The translations under genes and the position numbers were made by a program. Shown here one piece after another: positions 55,021 to 64,000 of a DNA stretch of 64,000 nt. Position 1 is the first letter of the stretch. Every line of letters starts with the position of its first letter. Source of the DNA: Ligula intestinalis (taxonomy: Eukaryota > Platyhelminthes > Cestoda > Diphyllobothriidea > Diphyllobothriidae); NCBI GenBank assembly GCA_036362985.1, contig JAYGXS010000004.1, positions 30,643,428 to 30,707,427 on the forward strand, in the 5' to 3' direction. Below the pieces are notes generated by a model. The model saw only the letters and a list, made by a program, of their open reading frames with translations. It had not been told where the DNA came from and did no database searches.

Positions 55021-55468
55021 CATCGCGCCTTCATTTCCGTTGGCCTGCTAATAATTCCAACACTCACTTTCTCCTACCAACGTTCTGACTTACGTTGACA
55101 GTATTTCCTTTCCTCATACCTACGTGCCGACTTACTCGTATATGGTGACGGAATTATTCAAGGAAATTCGTTACTCCCACCAACGCGCCGACTTACTGGC
55201 TTTCCTTGGCGATGCACGCTCTCCTCATATCAACTTGCCGACTTACTGGCATACGTTGTCGACATTACACGGTCGATGAACATTCTTTCAATATGTGGTA
55301 AACCTTTCTTGTTCACTTATAGATCCACAACTTTCCTATATAACTGTTCATACTCCATTTTAAACAGTGACTCTATTTTGGATTTGTATTCCTGACCGTA
55401 ACCAATTTGTACCCTTGGCTTAACATTCCCACATTTTCTCCCATTAATTTTTTTAACTCCGTTATCCT

Positions 55469-55850
55469 GGGAGGGGGAGTAATGTAGCGGCCTCTTATTC
55501 TAAGCCATGCTTTGCTTTCATGCCTGTGGGGCATGAAGCGATGTGATATTAATTCCACATTCCACATGTAAATGGAGTTTGTAGGCACCTCCAGCCACCC
55601 ACCCTCTCCAGTAGACAAATGTGATTAACAGTTGTCCTTCCTGCGAGGGCCCCACGGAGTGTTTCCTTCCCCGGGTGGAAGCCTCTAACTTCACCTTCCC
55701 CGACTGGCTTCTTTGGTTATGTGTGATCGCTTCTGTGACAGTTTATTATTCTGGTGTACTCGTAATAAATACTTGTGTGTTAACATTGGCCTTGGCTTAC
55801 CGTCTACCTGAATGACTGTTGCCATGATTGAGCTTTCTAGTGGAATTACA
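55469..55850 (+). repeat. Polypurine tract and candidate 3' LTR
   Basis: GGGAGGGGGAGTAA (55469-55482) is followed by TGTAGCGGCCTC at 55483, with AATAAA at about 55764 and an end near 55848. The polypurine plus TGTAG arrangement is the same as at 63234-63246 in the gypsy element. Only about 540 bases separate the PBS-like sites and this tract, with no open frame for Gag or Pol, as in non-autonomous (TRIM-like) LTR elements. Confidence 0.55.
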
Positions 55851-57779
55851 GAGTGTGGACACAACTAGAAGACAATGGACGTAGACGAGCGAGTAAGTAC
55901 CGGCCCTGATCAGAAGGAAGATACGCTATTCAAGAACCCCAGTACGCTCGGGCGTTACAGGAACGTTCCTCCTCACTCGGAGTGCTACAGGCGCTAAATT
56001 CCTCCACCGTATTCGGACGCCCCTAACCGTCTTCTCCACCACCTTGTTTCAGAAGTGTTTCCATTTTCGCAATCTAATGACGAAAAATCGAAAAAAGTAT
56101 GCTTCGAGACATTTTCTTCTTCAATGTCCACATGGGTGCTAGCGCAACAGAAATATAACCTAGCTGTAGCAGTCGTGTAACAAATAGTCTAATCTTCCTG
56201 TTGTGGTAACGCCCTTACTAGGAGTTGCGAGTACTCCAGCAGAACATGGGGAAAAGGAACCTCCCGTGACAGAGAGGACGTTATGCTTAATTACAGGAAG
56301 ATTAGAGCCTCGGATAAGGTAGGGGTTGGCACCTGGGTTAAGGCTAGTACTATGCTTAGGCCACAGGAGAAGGTACCCTCCTTGGAATTTAATGCGTGTT
56401 CACATCTATTACAGAGACAGGGGGGAGGCGGGTGACAATAAATGGAAATAGGAACCACCACCCTACCCGGGAGCCTTGTGCTAATTACACAGAAACTCGC
56501 GTTAAGGCTAGCCGTAGGCGTAGAGTTAGGCAAGAGGTTAGTGTGAACGTTTGACTATAGGCTGGGATAATGGGAACATTTGCGTGTTCTGAAATACTGC
56601 GTGAGGCCACCTCCTTTGCCGTGGCAAGGAGTTTGATTCCTGTGTCATAGCAGGGAGCATGTGGCCCTATTCCCACGGCTTAACGATAGACTTGTGTTGC
56701 AGTTCCGTCCCACCAGTACCGTGCCGATTTTTTCTGCGAATAAGCGTCGGCAGGCTCAGGTCTGCCCTGTTGTTACCCGCTGATTGGTCCCTCAACAGCA
56801 TGACATTCAGACACGTGTAGCTCGTAGGGATGCGTGCCCGTAGCGGCAAACTTGGCTGCAGAATTCCGAAGCAAACGCATGTTTTGCAGGGAGGCGTAAC
56901 GATGCTGAATTGTTCATTTGGGTTTCATAAACACTACCTGCACCAAAGTAAAGTGAACGTTAAGAGAACCTAACAAAACAGAATGGCCTGAGTCAGAGAA
57001 ATGGCGCTCAAATTGCAGCACGAAAACATATGGTGAAACTATAATGCAGTTTAGAGAATAATTGAAAAAAGCTATTGACGAAAATAAGGTCATAGAGGCT
57101 TAAACGACTGAAGAGGCGTAAAACGGTTCAAGCGAAAGCGCTACCTAAGTGTCTGAGATCTTAGCAGGAGGGTGACAACAAACATTCTCGTAGGAAATAG
57201 GAAATATGGCCTGAGGCATCTCCGTAGGACGAAAAAGCAATATGGATGCTAACAGGTACAACATCGTTTAATCATTTTGGTAAATGGAACTTGCTCAGGA
57301 CAGCTACGACGTCTATCAGGTCTGGAGAATGGATATGCAGAGAGTTTTGGCGAAAATAGTAACACCGTCCCCTGTGCTGCCGTTTTGGGACGATGGTGTT
57401 ATTAAGTGTGCATCTGTAGTGGAAATCAGGTATATCTGCTGAAGATAGAGAGCAATAATTTTGCTTTCCTCAGTTTATCTCGGTAGGTGTATATCAAAGG
57501 TTTTGTCAAAAACGGACAACAGTTCAAAGAAAGCAATCTTTGGGATGGACAGAAGATTGGCCTATTGACCTCAACAGTATACGGTATAAATCGCGAATCA
57601 TGATAACTGAAGTATAGAAGATCATTTCAAAGCAAACTCAGCCCCGTGCCTTTTGACACTCGTTGATGAACGTTCAGTTACCGCTAACGAAACTCACTTG
57701 TCCCACTTTGCCTTGTCCTTGAGCCTCGACAGCAGCTAGCTGTATGGGCAGATATTATTACCGATAAAGACAAGACAGA
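55851..57779. other. Unassigned spacer
   Basis: Several G-rich and repeat-like short stretches (for example GTTAAGGCTAG at about 56338 and 56503) but no supported gene or element. Confidence 0.4.
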
Positions 57780-57925
57780 CTGGAATGACCATTTCTGGCT
57801 CGTGTGCAGTCGTCAGCCAGCCACACCTAGCCCCCAGGTGGTGCACCGCCCAAGACTCGAACTCGCGATCTTTTGATCATGGGTATAACGCTCTAACCAT
57901 TGAGCTACGAGCTCATTGGCTTGCC
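57780..57925 (-). repeat. tRNA-derived SINE-like element, copy 2
   Basis: AATGACCATTTCTGGCTCGT, CAGTCGTCAGCCAGCCACAC and a minus-strand head GTAGCTCAATGGTTAGAGCG with B box GAGTTCGAGTCTT correspond to the copy at 11935-12085. The A and B boxes are better kept here. Confidence 0.75.
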
Positions 57926-58365
57926 GGTTTAGATCGGAAGATATTGACACTCGTTGCTGAACGTTTACCGACCGCTAACGCAACTCACTTGTCCGGCTTC
58001 ACCTTTGTCTTGGGCCTCCGGTCTCGGCAATGAGAGCAGCTGTGGCATCTAGTAGTATGGACCCATAGCAGGGCCGACAAGGAAAAGGGTGTGCGCATTT
58101 TTCTTATAACAGATGGAAGCGAATATGCACAGGCCGGTTTCTTGTTGGAAACAAGACGAAGACACGATTACTAGGATGATCGATTTCCTACTCTGAGCTT
58201 CCAAACTTAAACAGGAAGTCACCATTGGAGACTGCTGCAGTGCAAAAATGTGCGAACATTTATACGATTATACTGTGGACGTAGGGGGAGGTCAAAGTCC
58301 TCGAACCCAAATAGGCCCTTCGGTGAGGCAACCCGTCGTCTCAACTTACCACCCACGCAAACGAG

Positions 58366-58600
58366 GAAGATCATGAAATTTGGCTTCGTGAGCACGCGGA
58401 GCAGCAACAAGATGGAACGGAAACTGTTGGAGACGTGAGTTTTTTTTAGCACCAACTCTATAAATAGACAAACTAACTTACCCCCCATGTTAACACACGC
58501 TACGCTAACGCCACCAGGGGCAAACACCGCCACCAAGCTGTGAGACCACCGTGAGCCAGGCGATGCAAACCAGACCAAGACACGGACGTTAACCACCTCC
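58366..58600 (+). pseudogene. PLE C-terminal fragment (family 2-like)
   Basis: Plus-strand readings give KFGFVSTRSSNKMERKLLET at 58377-58438, then after a frameshift STNSINRQTNLPPML at 58448-58495, matching the DFLGTR, GRELLETWVS and SINRHVDIPP tail of family 2. No GIY-YIG core is visible. Confidence 0.65.
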
Positions 58601-60189
58601 ATGGTACGACTGCCTATATGTTCATACACTGTTGCACCCCAACAGTCCCTGAAGCTGAACTCCTCTTCGAGTTCGAAAAATCAGACTAATAAACTTGCCG
58701 TCCCAGTGTTTATGCCTCTGTTTTCTTTAAAATTTTACCCATTTATTCAAAGCCTTACAGAAAAGGTCCCGTTTGCTCTGTTGACTATATTTCTAAATTA
58801 TTTTATCAGACAAAAGCCCATTTTGAATATGCATACTTTTGTGCCAAAATGCCGTGGTAATGCTACATCAAAATTTAATGGAAACAACTTGAACTCAGAC
58901 ATCAAGCATTTGACTAGCTGCCACATTGCATTTTCGAATAACATTTATCCTGAAATTAAGAAAAATGCAAGCTTATTATAATGCTTATTTAGGTTTACAG
59001 CATCCTATAAATAACGATAACATAATTTTATGATTGCTCACATTCTGGGCATTTAAGCATATCTTACAGAACACTATTTCTAGCAAAATAATTTTACTTC
59101 TAATGCTTCTTTTGTGTGTTCCATTGAATAAAGTTTATTCATTGTTAAAAAAAGCCAGAAAAATTGGTCAGAGAATGATCGTTATCGGTAACGAATAAAG
59201 ATGGTCAAACACTTGAACCATTTGTTTGTTATTCTGAGCTTTTGGACTCTGACAGGAGTACATCGTTATAGATGGGCAACAGCAACAATAGAGCGACTGG
59301 TTATAGCGTGTGAACAAAACGATTAAAAGCTAAACGTGTAAAAAATCGAAAACTGTTTGGCGTGGGTGCCGAAAGCCCACGTCAGCAACGAAAATGGGGC
59401 AATTCTGGAGGATGCGGGTCCAATTAACTATGACGGACGTCTGGTTGTGATCGTATGTAGGAGGGCAAGGCGCTGTACGCCAGACGTTTTCTACTATCAT
59501 CACCAAGGAGCGTTGTAGTGTAACCCCAAATTAGTTTAGACAACCCAGGAGGCTGGTGTTTGAATGTACTTCTTTTCAGCCACCGGAAAACCGCACTCGA
59601 AGATATAGGAATACTTAATGAGTATGGTTTCTTTTCACTAATTTTCAATGCGCTTATGAGTTAAAATAAATTTTATAGAAAATCTTTACAAAAGTAACTT
59701 TTCTTTGAGTAATTTTTTAGTATATCACATCTGATTTTGTGCGCAAAGGTAGGGGATCTTTCCGTTTTAAATTGAGATTTTTAAAATCGCTCAATGTCCC
59801 CTTATGTAGCACCTTACCTGCACGTTTTTTAATACTCCTTATGGAGTATGCAACATATTTGATATGCGTAGCAAGATTTTAAGATGCCGTATGATGTCTT
59901 TTCCAAGGCATATAGGATTTGAGTTTGAGTTGACTCAATTTCTGCAGACCGTAGATTAAACACACATATATAATTGCAAATTGGACCCAAATTCTTTCGG
60001 GAAATAACAGCAGCCTTTTCTTGAAAAAGACAAAGAAACAATTTCTCTTAATATAAAATTGAACAAAAGGCTTGATGTGGCACCAAATAAAAAAGAATAT
60101 TTTTGAATTTTTTCTTTTTAACCCCGTGTGTTTTCTGTTGGCGGCCAGATGAGGTGCAATCAAAGGGCGGCACTCTCGTGCGTCGGAAT
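58601..60189. other. AT-rich spacer
   Basis: A 126-codon plus-strand reading (58601-58981) has a hydrophobic stretch around LLTIFLNYF but matches no known family. Otherwise nothing. Confidence 0.3.
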
Positions 60190-60830
60190 TATCTCGACCA
60201 ACGTGGCTTGCATTTATGCTGCACCAACTCTGCCCCTCAATGGATGGGGGGTAAAGACAGACTTCCTTTACAGGACACATCCATGCGCATTTGGTACCTA
60301 ATCTGCTCCGATACAGCGGGATAAATTGGCCGAACAACGAGACGTCTGGAGAAGAAGGCACGCGAGCACCTACCACCCTGGCTACGGAAAGGTGAAAATC
60401 GATCGATTTCAAGTTGAATCCTCGCACACTTGAACGATACGAACCACCAAGTTGACGCGAGCGAGGCCTTACAGGTCACACACCAGGCACCAACACACTA
60501 CTCCAAAGGCCTGCGTAAACGGGTGCTAGCCACGGCTGAGGCAATGGCAATTCGTCTAGCGAAACCCACGCTCCGCTGTCAAAAGGCGCAGGCACATTAA
60601 GTTTACCCCATTTGGCCGACTGCATACAAGAATCAGACGCCGCCAGATTGCACACCACCCGCAGCCACAGAGAGCAGTCATACGCACGCCTCGCGTGTGA
60701 CGTCAACCGTGAGAACGCCTCCCTCGGCTTCACAACCCAACGTCCTCAGTAAGCTAAATCCGGAACGCACGAGACGAGGGAACGGCGAGATGACTTATTT
60801 CCACCCCTCCCCACTGTACATAACTGCTCG
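60190..60830 (+). pseudogene. Decayed family 1 PLE, GIY-YIG domain and tail
   Basis: Plus-strand frames give MGGKDRLPLQDTSMRIW, IGRTTRRLEKKAREHLPPWL, LAHLNDTNHQVDASEAL, HYSKGLRKRVLATAEAMAIRLAKP and a tail resembling that of the intact gene. Against family 1 it has a stop before IGRTTRRL, a stop before ILAHL, and the CSC cluster is altered to ICSDTAG. Only the last quarter of the element is present. Confidence 0.8.
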
Positions 60831-61439
60831 TTTTACTCTCATTGTTGGGCGCGCAAGAAGAGACGGAGACAATGGCGGCCAGATTTCAAAAACGGACAAT
60901 CTGTATCCAGACTGTCAGACTCCTTAAGCCAACTACAATGAATAGTAAAAAAACGGTACAGACATACGTTTGGAACCAGATTCGCTACATCAGCCATCGC
61001 ATGAAAAATCAGAAACAAACGCGGTTTCTCACAGTAGGAATAAAGATAATCTCAGTTGTCCTCTTTATCCGCAACCCCACACAAACTAATCTATAATGTT
61101 TCTCGCCTGGTGCGCTACAAAATAGTGTACAAACGGTGGTCCGCTTTCAGTTGTGTGCTCAATAGAAACATGACTCACTAAGATCGCGAAAAGAAGTCAC
61201 GATAACTGGCTAGACATTCCTTCAAGTGGTGTGCTTATCAACTGATCCAGCCCAGAAAAAGTCAAAGGACAACAATGCGACACACGTACATGTCTCTAAA
61301 ATGATAAGCTTGTATGCGTAAATACGACCTTAAGGCAGATGTTCGTATTTCAGGCGTGTGTGCATAAGAAAAGAGGAAGACAGCCGTTCACTCGCCGAAT
61401 TTATGGCTCTATTTATTGAGTTTTTGAACTCTTACTGGA

Positions 61440-61830
61440 GTCCATCCACAAGAATGAAAGCGGTACCATCAAAAGTAACCGTTTTAGGGGGTAAAGGCCC
61501 ATAAAGCACCAGTGACACTAGTCTAGAGGTGACTGCGCATCACTCTGCAGGCCAGCGCCAGATCGATAAATCGATTGACTGAGTTCTCATCAGAGGCTTA
61601 GGCTTCAATCGATTCCCGGCTGGTCTTGTTTTTGGTGTGGGCGATTATCGTCATAGTTGCGAAGGTAAAGTCGTGACCTATTTCGCAGAGGCGGGCAGCC
61701 GCGTGCGGTAATCCGTCAGCCCGTCCCACAGCCAGTGCATTCTGGTGTACGCGCGATGCAAGCACCCGTCCAACATGTCCTGTTTGATTTTGAGGACATA
61801 CATTCCACCTCACAGCTTGTAGCAACCCTG
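61440..61830 (-). pseudogene. PLE C-terminal fragment (another lineage)
   Basis: The minus-strand reading has CPQNQTGHVGRVLASRVHQN, ALAVGRADGLPH, IGHDFTFATMTIIAHTKNKT, then after a stop ASDENSVNRFIDLA. This is the GIY-YIG-to-tail part of a Penelope-like protein, distinct from families 1 and 2 but sharing the SRESIEA and NSVNRFID tail pattern with family 2. Confidence 0.7.
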
Positions 61831-61964
61831 AGTTTTTTTATGGTGTAGTGGGTTCTTCACAATCGGCCACACCCTCTCTTCTCTCTACCAGGCACCAGTC
61901 GACTGTGCGAATCGGTCAATCTGCTGAGATTGAGATGGGATGAGAGTGGCTGACTTAGTTAAGC

Positions 61965-62330
61965 TGTAGGAGTCTGCCGTCTAGCGCAGCTGCGCAGTCC
62001 TGCCATGATTGGCATCCCGTATGATTAATTAATTCCTGTCGGCCTTTCAACTGCGCATCGATTGGCTTGCTGCTTCAAACGCGCTTGATGTCGATCGATA
62101 CACCCGCTCTAGCTGATTGGCTGTGCAGGCGAGAGAGCACAAGATCGGGCAGACAAAGCAACGCAAAAACACATCCTCTTAGCTACACCTGGCATGCAGA
62201 TCTATCTGGCTGGTAATACGACAGCTGCACATATATTTTGCCCGCAGCAAAACTGTTCCTACCAATAATGTCTTACCTGATTTGTGATTTGGGGAACCCT
62301 GAGGTTACGACACAATTACCTTCAGTAAAG
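61965..62330 (+). repeat. Candidate 5' LTR of gypsy element, diverged
   Basis: Starts TGTAGGAGTCTGCCGTCTAG, comparable with TGTAGGAGCCTACCACCCAG at 63246. The distal end has GAGGTTACGACACAATTACC, comparable with GTAACTTACGACAGAGTTAT near 63635. Overall divergence is large and no primer site follows. Confidence 0.35.
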
Positions 62331-62515
62331 CTGTATGTATGATCCACACAACCCGGCCTCCACGCATCATATGGGAAAAAATAGTAACGGGTCGCACATT
62401 TCATTTGGAGAGGCTCTATACCAGCCCCCTGTGGGAGTTGTCGCAAGTTATAGCGTTGACCACGGAAGGCTTCCTCAAATCAAGGCAGGCAAGACCGAGA
62501 GATGATGGCAGCGCT

Positions 62516-62533
62516 GGGGGGGGGGGGGGGGGG
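62516..62533 (+). repeat. Poly-G run at a truncated gypsy integrase
   Basis: About 18 consecutive G residues immediately before the first recognisable integrase codons at 62545. Confidence 0.85.
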
Positions 62534-62544
62534 CAGGCTCCTAC

Positions 62545-63188
62545 TGCTCCGCCGCTGAACTGGTGTTCGGCGCCCCTGTCCGACTTCCCTGTGAGCTGAT
62601 CTCGCCATCCCTTCCAGATGCGGTCGAGGAGCCTGCCAACCTCCTGCATCGCCTTCGGCAGTTTCTGCGGACGCTATCCCCGGTTCCGCCCAGGCCCTCT
62701 GTCTCCGAGTCTTATCTCGAGAAAGACTTGGCGACCTGCTCTGACGTCATTCTACGATGTGATCGAGTACGGCGGCCCTTGGAGCCACCCTACGAGGGAC
62801 CCTTTCGTCCCACCTTGCGAGGGACGAACACCTACCGCTACCAGCGTGGTACGCACGAGGAAGTCGTGAGCGTTGACTGGCTCAAAACTGCTGTTCCGGA
62901 CACTTCGCTAGACGAGCCTTCTGGTCTTCTGCCCACTGTTTCCCCTCCTCCTCAACTCCCTATTCCACCGTCCCGTCGTTTTACCGCTTCCCTCCTGTCC
63001 GCAACCATAACCTGTTACTGCACCCACCTCCAACCCTAGTGTTACTTCCTCAAACGCTAATAGTCCTTCCGAATTAACTCCCGGCATTCCTTTTGCTACT
63101 CACTCTTGCCCTGCGCCTCCCGCTCACATTACCCGCAGTGGTTGCCATGTACACTTTCCTGACCGATTTACTACTCATGTTTTTTAGG
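62545..63188 (+). pseudogene. Ty3/gypsy integrase C-terminal remnant
   Basis: The open segment to 63039 starts CSAAELVFGAPVRLPCELI, a motif at the end of the gypsy integrase core, then SVSESYLEKDLATCSDVILR, RRPLEPPYEGPFRP and VSVDWLKTA, as in CsRn1-like integrase C-terminal domains. A frameshift near 63000 leads into HITRSGCHVHFPDRFTTHVF and a stop at 63188. Everything upstream (Gag, protease, RT, RNase H, integrase core) is missing. Confidence 0.8.
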
Positions 63189-63233
63189 TCTCAGTCCTGC
63201 CTTCGGCGTCGCTCCACACCGCCTTCGGTCTTG

Positions 63234-63660
63234 CCGGGGGGTAATGTAGGAGCCTACCACCCAGCGCTGCCGTGATCACTCATTCTGCCTGCTCTGCCAA
63301 TGTGGCCAGTCAATTGAATTTTGCGCATAGCTGATAAATGGTTCACACTGGACTCGCCTCGCCCCTTATGATGACTGATCTACTAAGTGTGAATTGGCAA
63401 TCAAATCAGTCAATCGATTTTTGCGCACCGCTGATTATTGGTATGCGCCGGATTTGTGGTCAGCGCTGGCAGAAACACACTTCATCAATGAGGCCTGGTG
63501 AACGGACGCAGCAAGCAACTGGCTCCCGATTCAGCTTGTACAATTCCTTCTTGCTTTATTAAAGGAGTTGTTTCATAAACTGTCTTGCCTTCCTTGATTT
63601 AAAGAAGCCTTCCGTGGTCGATGCTGTAACTTACGACAGAGTTATGTGAATACCTACACT
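63234..63660 (+). repeat. Polypurine tract and gypsy LTR
   Basis: GCCGGGGGGTAA (63234-63245) precedes TGTAGGAGCC at 63246, 57 bases after the end of the integrase reading. The LTR probably ends at about 63657 (CCTACA) and is followed by TCGGTGTCAGAAC, a PBS-like stretch. A PBS after a 3' LTR would mean it is also the 5' LTR of a next element or a solo LTR junction. Confidence 0.6.
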
Positions 63661-64000
63661 ATCGGTGTCAGAACAAGACTAGCAAGCCCGCATTAACATC
63701 TTCAGCGTGACGACCGCAGTTGTACTTCCGGTTTTCCAGGGACTGGGTAGTATATTCCCCCTCCCCCCCCCTAACCACATGTAGCACCAGTCGGTTGACA
63801 GTCTCTGACAATTGACTGATCCCCGGAGGGGAGAGAGAGAGATCACTAGCACTTGGCGCGTATTCCTCCTTATCAGTAATCTGAAGCGCCTCTAAAAAAT
63901 GACGGAGGGCTAAAAGCCGGGTTTGGGAGGCTGCCAACGGAAGTGATAAGTCGGTTTTCCTCGCTAATGTAGCCTTTATGACAGTCGCACTCAACTAGGA
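63661..64000. other. Unassigned end of window
   Basis: A 108-codon minus-strand reading (63668-63994) resembles no known family. It follows the LTR and could be internal sequence of a second LTR element. A short GA repeat is at about 63830. Confidence 0.25.

Noticed and set aside
58219..58629. 136-codon minus-strand reading
   Set aside because: It is the shadow of the plus-strand PLE tail fragment at 58366-58600.

Overview
The window is eukaryotic, repeat-rich nuclear DNA, most probably from a parasitic flatworm. I infer this from a GT-AG intron-rich housekeeping gene with one very short intron, and from the mix of Penelope-like elements with GIY-YIG endonucleases, BEL/Pao and CsRn1-like Ty3/gypsy pieces, several LINE lineages and tRNA-related repeats. 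A tapeworm, perhaps diphyllobothriid, is my guess; no diagnostic marker is present.

Layout. 1-360: tail of a Penelope-like element (PLE). 423-4473: decayed BEL/Pao retrotransposon on the minus strand, missing its integrase. 5480-6411: minus-strand endonuclease piece of a LINE. 7165-30468: one host gene on the plus strand, the clustered-mitochondria protein (CLU/CLUH). It could be rebuilt from start to stop as 21 coding exons (4056 coding bases, 1351 residues), with phases that agree at every junction. Its 20 introns run from 30 bases to 3.7 kb, and the large ones hold LINE, SINE-like and hairpin-forming repeats. A poly(A) signal lies at 30905.

From about 31 kb to the end no host gene is recognised; the DNA is layered mobile-element debris. 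Landmarks are a LINE reverse-transcriptase remnant (31.46-32.9 kb), a dispersed LTR-like repeat (34-54 kb), a 299-bp tandem array with a tRNA-like core (38.1-38.9 kb), a 240/254-bp tandem duplication (42.5-43.0 kb), LTR-element pieces (54.5-55.8 and 62.0-63.7 kb) and PLE fragments of two families.

The most complete mobile unit is a Penelope-like element at 43525-46909. It has an open 873-codon reverse transcriptase/GIY-YIG gene, identical 89-bp pseudo-LTRs, an inverted extra pseudo-LTR copy upstream, a 12-bp target-site duplication and a hammerhead-ribozyme-like core in each pseudo-LTR. A run of exactly 400 Ns lies between the inverted arms. I found no operon, CRISPR array or evidence of a new defence-type system. 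The most interesting material is the PLE with its candidate ribozymes, the tRNA-like tandem array, the PBS-repeat LTR element and the splice-site architecture of the CLU gene.
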